From assembly GCA_964509695.1 (NCBI GenBank), contig CAZDXN010000036.1, forward strand, positions 1-5,089: a stretch of 5,089 bases of DNA, given 5' to 3'. This stretch comes from 2-01-FULL-50-23 sp964509695 (GTDB lineage Bacteria; Patescibacteriota; Microgenomatia; UBA1400; MFAQ01). Of the stretch, positions 1 through 5,035 are shown one piece after another. Position 1 is the stretch's first letter; every line of letters starts with the position of its first letter. The translations under genes were made by a program, and so were the position numbers. The notes beneath the pieces were generated by a model. The model saw nothing but the letters and a program-made list of their open reading frames with translations, ran no database searches and was not told the DNA's origin.

Positions 1-448
1 TGACGGCGGTTTGGGCTTTGACTTGGGAGGTATCTCCTGAGATCATGACGCCGAAGGGGGAGGAGGAAGAAATGTCACGGATCCAGGCGGGAAGGACGGT
101 GCTCTTGGTCGTGTCTCCGTACCAACCTAGCAATTCAACTCTGTCCCCGACCTTAATATCAGTGTAGGCCAGCCCACTACCAAGTTTTTTGGTAATTTTT
201 GTTCTGGCACAGAGGACAACCACCTTGGGTTTGGTGCTATCTCCATTTAGGTTCCAGACAAATTGGCCGTCTTGTTTGCCGGCCACAATACCGGAAGCCG
301 TCCCGAGAGGTTTTTGTCTGGTATATGAGCTACAAGGGTCCCCCGCTTTTGCTCCGAGGAGGAAATCGCCGTTTATTGTCTGATAGGCGGCGATGGCGAG
401 AATAGCAATGATGATGAGGGGGAAAATTAGACCGAGGGTCTTGGACAT
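1..448 (-). CDS. Membrane-anchored DUF5666/OB-like domain protein (C-terminus outside window)
   Basis: The frame is open from ATG at 448 to the left edge (149 codons, no stop), so the C-terminus is missing. Residues 4-22 form a hydrophobic segment (LGLIFPLIIIAILAIAAY) after a short N-terminus with one Lys, so this is a signal anchor or uncleaved signal peptide with the rest outside the cell. Residues about 48-127 read as a small beta-barrel: GTASGIVAG, then KVVVLCARTKI, then DIKVGDRVELLGWYGD, then TVLPAWIRDI. That order (strand, 'V-x-TKI', 'DI-x-VGD-x-V-x-x-x-G', 'A-x-x-I') resembles DUF5666 and related OB-like extracytoplasmic domains. A second repeat may begin near residue 131 (PFGVMISGD). 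Two cysteines (39, 80) are visible. The start is supported by a promoter-like sequence just upstream. The family assignment is inferred from pattern; specific function is unknown. Confidence 0.72.
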   Translation of the reverse strand, partial: MSKTLGLIFPLIIIAILAIAAYQTINGDFLLGAKAGDPCSSYTRQKPLGTASGIVAGKQDGQFVWNLNGDSTKPKVVVLCARTKITKKLGSGLAYTDIKVGDRVELLGWYGDTTKSTVLPAWIRDISSSSPFGVMISGDTSQVKAQTAV

Positions 449-453
449 ACTTT

Positions 454-483
454 ATTGTAAACACAATTATCGGATAGTAGCAA
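454..483 (-). promoter_or_regulatory. Putative promoter of the 1-448 gene, very close to its ATG
   Basis: On the minus strand a -35-like TTGCTA (478-483) and a -10-like TACAAT (454-459) are separated by 18 bases, and only five bases lie between the -10 box and the ATG at 448. Initiation at the usual distance would start the mRNA at or beside the start codon. The -10 box overlaps a small inverted repeat, ATTGT-N4-ACAAT (454-467), which could be an operator. A competing -10 (GATAAT, 466-471) would give a leader of about ten bases. No Shine-Dalgarno sequence is present. This is inference from consensus matching only. Confidence 0.45.
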
Positions 484-487
484 GGAT

Positions 488-808
488 TTAGGTGGAGAGA
501 TCTTTCTTGATCTCACGGATGAGTCTCTCGGCTTCGCGTTGAAGCTCCATCTCGATATCTACTGAGGCGTGGTCTTTTAGGTAACTGATTAACTCGGGAT
601 CGTAAGGGGCGTTTTCCAGCCGGGACAGGAAGGTGTGGTGTTGGTGGGGATGAAGCTTCTGGAGGATGTATTCGATCAGACCTTGGTGAATGATATCGTC
701 AACCAGTTGTTTCATTTTCCCTTTGTGATTCTCGGGTTGGGGCGAGTTTTCAATTTGAATAATTACTTCGGTTTTGTCGACAAGGTGGTCGTAGAAAATT
801 ATGCTCAT
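488..808 (-). CDS. Small helical hypothetical protein, translationally coupled to 805-1683
   Basis: I do not recognise a named family with certainty. The 106-residue product has no signal peptide or membrane span and is probably cytoplasmic. Residues 1-20 look like a beta-hairpin or strand (MSIIFYDHLVDKTEVIIQIE). The rest is mainly helical: about 31-54 (amphipathic, DDIIHQGLIEYILQKL), a His cluster HPHQHH at 53-58, then 71-80 (PELISYLKDH) and a charged helix 84-104. The two-helix layout ending in 'PELISYLKDH...E...REAERLIREI' is reminiscent of small helical CPR families such as DUF5663, but that is a weak resemblance. Its ATG overlaps the stop of the upstream gene in ATGA, so the two are probably co-transcribed and translationally coupled. 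No Shine-Dalgarno sequence precedes the ATG. The tight overlap and full-length open frame argue that it is real. Confidence 0.75.
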   Translation of the reverse strand: MSIIFYDHLVDKTEVIIQIENSPQPENHKGKMKQLVDDIIHQGLIEYILQKLHPHQHHTFLSRLENAPYDPELISYLKDHASVDIEMELQREAERLIREIKKDLST

Positions 809-1683
809 ATTTTGGTGGTGACTGGACCGAGAGGGATTTGATTGTCTGGGTCGTCTAAAAATAAGAATAGCACCAAACCCTTCCGGGGGCCCAAATGAAG
901 GTTTAGGGCTTTCATTACCTCAGGTGAACCGCCGAATTGTTTCCCGGTCCAATGAGCCGGTCCGGCGTCACCGAGTACGGTAACGACGGCTGTGCCGTTC
1001 ACTGGATTGACCACCAATATTTTTCGGTATTTGTACCAATCGCGGAGTTTGACGAAGTCCTGATTCCAGTTGGGAAGATAGAGAGTTTGGGCGACGGAGT
1101 ACCATTTTTCGCGAAGATAATCTTGAGTCGTAAATTGCGACTGACTCCGGGCAAAGTATCCCCAAGCGCCAAGACCGGGAGCAATACCGGCAATTTGTTC
1201 GTCGTCATGATCGAGAAGGGTATCACCCGGATAACGCCGAAGGTGCTGTTCATATCCGATATAGCCGACCTGATGATTGAGCTGTTGGCCGTCTAAAGTC
1301 GCCTTTGCCGGCAGACCGGTCGAAGCTAAAATGACGTCTTCGATAACCTTGGCTTCCCCGTCCTCAAGTTTCGTCGGAGTGTGAGGCGTAATTGGGCCTA
1401 GAGAATTTTTTAGAGTCTCGCTGACCGAGGCCGACTTGACAGACTCGGCATGACTTGGGGTAAGTAGAGCGGGAAGATTCACCCCGGACATCAAAAGGGC
1501 GCCGGTGAGGCCGGCTCCGGCAAGGAGGCGGGTGGATTTCTCCCGGAGATTGTAGGCGAGGAGAGAAGTTTTGGTAAAAAACTTCTTGGCGGCTTTGTGT
1601 TTTCCGAGTTTTTTGTTTAGAAGATCGCTTCGCTTTTGTAGGGCAGTGAGAGCATTGCTGCTGATTGATGGGGTACTGATCAT
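805..1683 (-). CDS. Membrane-anchored or secreted protein with RlpA/DPBB-like C-terminal domain
   Basis: The 292-residue product has a basic N-terminal region (residues 1-50, many Lys/Arg), one hydrophobic span (about 52-74, LLAGAGLTGALLMSGVNLPA) and then SHA-E at 77-80, a possible signal peptidase I site. The rest is probably outside the membrane. Residues 80-135 look like a linker. Residues 157-220 hold HDDEQIAGIAPGLGAWGYFA and YLPNWNQDFVKLRDWYKYRK. Residues 222-278 read VVNPVNGTAVVTVLGDAGPA, WTGKQFGGSPEVMKALNL, then a hydrophobic strand ending FLDD. This follows the RlpA-type double-psi beta-barrel order (N-x-x-NG-x-x-VVV-x-v-D-x-GP, then a D-L-S-x-x-A-x-x-L helix), but the second conserved Asp position reads GGSPEVM. 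The domain call is inference. It lies 20 bases after gltX on the same strand and overlaps the next gene by four bases, so it probably sits in one transcript. No Shine-Dalgarno sequence is visible before the ATG. Confidence 0.78.
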   Translation of the reverse strand: MISTPSISSNALTALQKRSDLLNKKLGKHKAAKKFFTKTSLLAYNLREKSTRLLAGAGLTGALLMSGVNLPALLTPSHAESVKSASVSETLKNSLGPITPHTPTKLEDGEAKVIEDVILASTGLPAKATLDGQQLNHQVGYIGYEQHLRRYPGDTLLDHDDEQIAGIAPGLGAWGYFARSQSQFTTQDYLREKWYSVAQTLYLPNWNQDFVKLRDWYKYRKILVVNPVNGTAVVTVLGDAGPAHWTGKQFGGSPEVMKALNLHLGPRKGLVLFLFLDDPDNQIPLGPVTTKI

Positions 1684-1686
1684 TTA

Positions 1687-1704
1687 GATTTATGATTTAT
1701 GATT
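1687..1704. repeat. 7-bp tandem repeat in the gltX/805-1683 spacer
   Basis: The plus strand reads GATTTAT GATTTAT GATT, about 2.6 copies of a seven-base unit. It fills most of the 20-base gap between gltX and the downstream gene and touches the gltX stop. Copy-number change would alter the spacing between the two genes. It may simply be low-complexity spacer. Confidence 0.6.
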
Positions 1705-2975
1705 CAAGAATTAAGATTTTGGGAGATGCGGGCGAGGATTTCGTCGCGGCCGATGATTAACATAGATTCAGTCAGGGGAGGAGTGACCTTGCTCCCGGCG
1801 ACGGCGAGTCGAAGCGACATAAAGTATTCCCCCCGATTCCAACCATGGGAATTGGCGGAGTCGACCAAGCCAGTTTCGATGGCTTCCTTGGTCCAGACGA
1901 CAGAAGATAGGACCTCTAGGGCGGATTGAAGATAGGAGTGGGTCGACGTATCAGCTGGAGTGGGGCGGACGAAAAAGAATTTAGTTAATTGGTCAAATTG
2001 GTCTAATTGGGTAATTCGTTCCTTCACCAGAGGAATTATTTTGAGGAGGAGTTCATCTGAGACTTCATGTTTGATAAATGGCTTGATTCTTCCCAAGAGG
2101 ACGTCGTCGGAAAGACGTTTGATCCAGGCTTTGTTGAAATGATTTAGTTTTTGAATATCGAAAATGGCGTTTTGTTTTTGGATTTTGTTCTCATCAAAGA
2201 TTTCGACCATTTCCGATAAAGAGAGGACGGCGGAATTATCCTGATACGAGAAGCCTAAGAAAAATAGGAAATTATTGATCGCCTCAGGAAGATAGCCCTC
2301 ATCCCGATACTCAAGAACCGACTTGGCACCATGGCGTTTGGATAACTTGGCCCGGTCCGGCCCCAAGAGCAATGGTACGTGGGCAATTTGGGGGAACTCC
2401 CAGCCAAGAGCTTCGTAGATTTTGAGGTGAACTGGAGTCGAAACGATGTATTCGACCCCGCGGATGATGTGGCTAATTTCCATGAGATGGTCGTCAATCA
2501 TCGCGGCCAAGTGGTAGGTGGGAACTCCATCGCTCTTCATCAGAACTTTGTCGTCCACCTCACTATTGGGAATAGAAATTTTACCCTGAACCATATCGTG
2601 CCAAGTGGCGTAGCCTTCCTTGGGCATGCGAATCCTGACGGCTCCTTCGTCTTCGTAGGCGGCGCCTTTGGTGATTAATTCTTTGGAATATTTTTGATAG
2701 ATTTCCAGTCTTTCGGTCTGAATATACGGAGCGAAGGAGCCGCCTTTCTTTGGATCCTCGTCGGAAGTCAGACCAAGAAAATCTTGAATTTCATAGATTT
2801 TTTCCAGTGAACCGGGGACGGTTCGTTTTTGGTCAGTGTCTTCAATTCGCAGAATGAATTGGCCCTGGTATTTCTTGGCCAACAAAAAGGAGTAGAGAGC
2901 GGTCCGAGTGTTGCCAATGTGGGGAATGCCGGTGGGACTGGGGGCAAATCTGGTGCGGACGATAGCCTGATTCAT
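1704..2975 (-). CDS. gltX: Glutamate--tRNA ligase (class I, compact form)
   Basis: This cytoplasmic class I synthetase charges tRNA(Glu) with glutamate using ATP. The Rossmann-fold start is clear: RFAPSPTG (9-16), HIGN (19-22, the HIGH motif) and LRIEDTDQKR (42-51). SDGVPTYHLAAMIDDHLMEI (148-167) and ISHIIRGVEYIVSTP (167-181) form the active-site region. KLSKRHG (210-216) is the KMSKS-type loop. The C-terminal helical anticodon-binding part ends with SLRLAVAGS (387-395) and a final helix. At 423 residues it is shorter than usual (about 465-490). Much of the difference is a deletion after residue 107: the family's 'Y-C-F-C...' insertion is missing, so GAAYEDEGAVRIRMP goes straight to the next strand. 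I see no cysteine in the protein. The ATG at 2975 is supported by the family N-terminus and a nearby -10 box. Discriminating versus non-discriminating use of tRNA(Gln) cannot be decided here. It probably leads the leftward operon. Confidence 0.97.
   Translation of the reverse strand: MNQAIVRTRFAPSPTGIPHIGNTRTALYSFLLAKKYQGQFILRIEDTDQKRTVPGSLEKIYEIQDFLGLTSDEDPKKGGSFAPYIQTERLEIYQKYSKELITKGAAYEDEGAVRIRMPKEGYATWHDMVQGKISIPNSEVDDKVLMKSDGVPTYHLAAMIDDHLMEISHIIRGVEYIVSTPVHLKIYEALGWEFPQIAHVPLLLGPDRAKLSKRHGAKSVLEYRDEGYLPEAINNFLFFLGFSYQDNSAVLSLSEMVEIFDENKIQKQNAIFDIQKLNHFNKAWIKRLSDDVLLGRIKPFIKHEVSDELLLKIIPLVKERITQLDQFDQLTKFFFVRPTPADTSTHSYLQSALEVLSSVVWTKEAIETGLVDSANSHGWNRGEYFMSLRLAVAGSKVTPPLTESMLIIGRDEILARISQNLNS
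1987..2013. repeat. In-frame 9-bp tandem repeat inside gltX
   Basis: Three consecutive nine-base units are visible on the plus strand: AATTGGTCA, AATTGGTCT and AATTGGGTA. On the coding strand they specify the repeated tripeptide pattern QLD-QFD-QLT (residues about 323-331) in the helical C-terminal half of GluRS. Because the unit is a multiple of three, slippage would lengthen or shorten a helix without shifting the frame. Confidence 0.7.
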
Positions 2976-2984
2976 ACTGTAGAT

Positions 2985-2992
2985 AGTATACT
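2985..2992. promoter_or_regulatory. Shared self-complementary -10 box for divergent gltX and 3005-4090
   Basis: The eight-base palindrome AGTATACT gives TATACT (5 of 6 to TATAAT) on both strands: 2987-2992 for the rightward gene and 2990-2985 for gltX. It lies nine bases before the gltX ATG and twelve before the ATG at 3005. A second palindrome, GAATTAATTC (2994-3003), fills most of the remaining spacer and could bind a dimeric regulator. No good -35 match stands at 16-18 bases on either side, and no Shine-Dalgarno sequence is visible. The whole divergent spacer is only 29 bases. Assignment rests on the -10 match alone. Confidence 0.45.
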
Positions 2993-3004
2993 TGAATTAA
3001 TTCT

Positions 3005-4090
3005 ATGGCGAGTCTAACCGAAACAGCAAAGATTACTAGGAAGTTAATTAGATATGGAGCGATTGCCTTCGTGGCAATTAGCGTGCTCTGGACCCTGGGA
3101 GGAGTGGCAATCCATTATTATCAGATATTATTTCCGACCGCGCCGCCGCCGCCAACGATGGATTTTGGCCCGTTGCCTCCGGTAAGCTTCCCCAAAGAAT
3201 CGGGGCGGCCGAAGTTGATTCTGGAATTACCCACCGGAGTGATCCCAGAATTCCCGGACAGAATGAATGTATATTATGCCCCAACGAAGAGAAGTGGTTT
3301 CCTTGATGCCCAGACGGGAATTGATACGGCTAGAGCCTTGGGCTTTACTTTTAATCCGGATATCCCCAGTGAGACGAGTTATGTCTGGACGAACCAAGAC
3401 CAGCTGGCATCAAGACTGAAGATGGATATCGTCTCCGGCCACTTTTCGCTAATACGACAATGGCAGAACAACCCGGCGTTGTTGTCATTGACCAACTTCA
3501 CCTCTGACCAACAGGTGATAAGTGATGTAAACAACTACCTGCGAAAAGCGAATTTGTTGCCCAATGATGTGGACAAGGTGCAAAAAGTGACTTACCTATC
3601 GGCGGTATCAGGGAAATTAATTCCGACGATTTCCTTGTCTGAAGCGGACTTTGTCCAAGTCGATTTCTTTCGGAGCAACCTGACAACGACGGATAAGGAT
3701 ACTAAAAAAGTGATAAGCAGTTATCCGTTTTATCGACTCGATCCTGATTTTGGCTTGATTAGGGCGATTGAGTCGGGGTCTCGAGACGCTCTCGATAAGA
3801 TCGTTAGCCTTGAGTTTAACTACACCACGGTTGAGTATGGTAAAACTGGAACATATCCGATTAAAACCGGAGATATTGCTTGGCAGGAGTTTAGCAACGG
3901 AGGAGGTTTCGTCACTGATAAAAGTCCAAAGACCGGTAGTATCGCGGTGAGACGGGTCCTACTGGGATATTTTGATTCGCCGTCACAAAATTACGCCATG
4001 CCGATATTCGTTTTCTTGGGCGATAAGGGGTTTGTGGGCTATGTCAGCGCGGTAACGGACGCGGTGTTAAAGAAAACTGTGTCACAGTGA
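3005..4090 (+). CDS. Single-span membrane protein, YycI-like C-terminal region, unknown function
   Basis: I do not recognise a named family for the whole 361-residue protein. A short basic cytoplasmic N-terminus (1-17) is followed by one membrane span (about 18-42, IAFVAISVLWTLGGVAIHYY) and a Pro-rich linker (TAPPPPT, 45-51), so the bulk lies outside the cell. Residues 65-160 may form a first domain (LDAQTGIDTARALGF, then a strand-rich stretch). Residues 195-350 look like a second: TYLSAVSGKLIPTISLSEADFVQVDFFR, then IKTGDIAWQEFSNGGGFV, then IAVRRVLLGYFDS, then YAMPIFVFLGDKGFVGYVSAV. The sequence 'GDIAWQEF...I-x-V-x-x-V-x-LGYFD...Y-x-x-P-x-x-V-F...YVSAV' resembles the C-terminal pattern of YycI/YycH-type envelope regulators. 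That is structural inference, not a confident assignment. The TGA stop lies inside a perfect palindrome. It is divergent from gltX and convergent with the carboxypeptidase. Confidence 0.82.
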   Translation: MASLTETAKITRKLIRYGAIAFVAISVLWTLGGVAIHYYQILFPTAPPPPTMDFGPLPPVSFPKESGRPKLILELPTGVIPEFPDRMNVYYAPTKRSGFLDAQTGIDTARALGFTFNPDIPSETSYVWTNQDQLASRLKMDIVSGHFSLIRQWQNNPALLSLTNFTSDQQVISDVNNYLRKANLLPNDVDKVQKVTYLSAVSGKLIPTISLSEADFVQVDFFRSNLTTTDKDTKKVISSYPFYRLDPDFGLIRAIESGSRDALDKIVSLEFNYTTVEYGKTGTYPIKTGDIAWQEFSNGGGFVTDKSPKTGSIAVRRVLLGYFDSPSQNYAMPIFVFLGDKGFVGYVSAVTDAVLKKTVSQ

Positions 4091-4095
4091 CACAG
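4069..4095 (-). terminator. Rho-independent terminator of the carboxypeptidase gene, inside the end of the opposing CDS
   Basis: Positions 4077-4095 form a perfect 19-base palindrome, CTGTGTCAC-A-GTGACACAG on the plus strand. In minus-strand RNA a stem of at least seven pairs is followed directly by TTTTCTTT (complement of 4069-4076), the usual layout of an intrinsic terminator. It starts 14 bases after the carboxypeptidase stop. It covers the last codons and the TGA stop of the 3005-4090 gene. On the plus strand no T-run follows, so one-way termination (leftward) is more likely than two-way. Confidence 0.75.
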
Positions 4096-4109
4096 TGCCA
4101 CGAGTGGAT

Positions 4110-5015
4110 TTAGATCGATTTCCACTCATAGTTGTCGTAAACCCAGTTGATTAGTTTGACGGACTCCCCAAAACGATCAGTGGAATTTAGAAGCGTTATC
4201 AGGACGCTCTTGCCGTCGCGGGTAACCAGAGTGACTAGACATTCTCCTGACTCGGGGGTCCAGCCGGTCTTCAAGCCCTTGACGCCGTCGATACCCAGAA
4301 GTTTATTGGTAGACTCGAGAATAAATTTTTTCGAGCCAGTGACGTCGGTGAAGGTGACGTTTTTTGTCGAGACAATTTTCCTGATCGTAGCGTCACCAAT
4401 GGCTTCTCTGGCGATAAGGGTAAGGTCGGCGGCGGTAGTAAAGTGGTCGAGATTATAAAGGCCAGTGACGTTGGTAAAGTGGGTGGATTTCAGATCTAAC
4501 TCCCGAACTTTCTGATTCATCCGGCCAATGAATTGGGTGTAACCGCCGGGATAATTTTCGGCCAAGACCAGGGCGGCGTCGTTGCCAGAGTCGACCAACA
4601 GTCCAAAAAGAAGATTCTCGACGGTGAGTCTGTCCCCTGCAGCCAGGTGGATTGATTGACCAAGAGCGTCGCCGGCGGACTTCACGGTTAGGACCTCATC
4701 AAGGTTGTAAGCGGAAAGAGCGACGAGGGCAGTCATCAGTTTGGTGGTGCTGGCCGGATAGAAACGATCGGTACTATTTTTTTGATAAATCTCGGTACCG
4801 GAATCCGGGTCAAAAACATAAATAGCGTTGGCGGTTAACACCGGAACGGTGGTGGATGTCTCTTTGGCTTGCGGAATGGTCAAGGCTGAGGTGGTAGCGG
4901 ATTTTACTAGAGGCGGGGGTGGTGGTGAGGTGAGAGGAATTGAAATAAAGATCGCTACACAGACGGCAACCACCAAGAGATCGACAAATTTTAAGGGTGA
5001 TAACCGCAGTTTCAT
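4110..5015 (-). CDS. D-alanyl-D-alanine carboxypeptidase, peptidase family S11 (PBP5/DacA-DacF type)
   Basis: This penicillin-binding enzyme removes the terminal D-Ala from peptidoglycan pentapeptides outside the membrane and so limits cross-linking. All three catalytic motifs are present in order and spacing: S-x-x-K as PASTTKLMT (Ser89 nucleophile, Lys92), S-x-N as SGN (143-145) and KTG (249-251, followed by WT). The N-terminus has a basic start, a hydrophobic span (about 10-28) and a Pro run (PPPPP, 31-35) leading into a Ser/Thr-rich linker to residue 60, so it is probably held by an uncleaved signal anchor. At 301 residues it ends soon after the catalytic domain and lacks the C-terminal beta domain and amphipathic anchor helix of E. 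coli PBP5. It sits 20 bases after an upstream synthetase gene on the same strand, but a -10-like box in that gap could give it its own promoter. A strong terminator follows it. Confidence 0.96.
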   Translation of the reverse strand: MKLRLSPLKFVDLLVVAVCVAIFISIPLTSPPPPPLVKSATTSALTIPQAKETSTTVPVLTANAIYVFDPDSGTEIYQKNSTDRFYPASTTKLMTALVALSAYNLDEVLTVKSAGDALGQSIHLAAGDRLTVENLLFGLLVDSGNDAALVLAENYPGGYTQFIGRMNQKVRELDLKSTHFTNVTGLYNLDHFTTAADLTLIAREAIGDATIRKIVSTKNVTFTDVTGSKKFILESTNKLLGIDGVKGLKTGWTPESGECLVTLVTRDGKSVLITLLNSTDRFGESVKLINWVYDNYEWKSI

Positions 5016-5021
5016 GAACTA

Positions 5022-5027
5022 ATCTTA
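5022..5027 (-). promoter_or_regulatory. Possible -10 box of the carboxypeptidase gene
   Basis: On the minus strand TAAGAT (4 of 6 to TATAAT) lies six bases before the ATG at 5015. No convincing -35 box is seen in the end of the upstream gene, and no Shine-Dalgarno sequence is present. Initiation here would give an mRNA beginning at or next to the start codon. It is listed because the other promoter candidates in the window have the same geometry; on its own it is weak. Confidence 0.3.
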
Positions 5028-5035
5028 GCAGACGG

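Noticed and set aside
937..1296. Plus-strand open frame of 119 codons opposite the 805-1683 gene
   Set aside because: It lies wholly antisense to a gene with a convincing signal segment and domain pattern, has no recognisable motif and no start signal.
2379..2678. Plus-strand open frame of 99 codons opposite gltX
   Set aside because: It is antisense to the conserved catalytic region of GluRS, and its composition is explained by the complement of that gene.
4102..4127. Inverted repeat GAGTGGA-N12-TCCACTC as a terminator for the rightward gene
   Set aside because: It has a seven-base stem with a twelve-base loop and no T-run after it on the plus strand, and part of it is the end of the carboxypeptidase coding sequence.
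4088..4147. Readthrough or recoding of the TGA at 4088-4090
   Set aside because: The extension of about 19 codons has no family-like content and would run into the opposing gene. Other genes in the window also end with TGA, so it is a normal stop.
4147..4458. Plus-strand open frame of 103 codons opposite the carboxypeptidase
   Set aside because: It is antisense to the KTG-containing catalytic domain and shows no independent motif or start signal.
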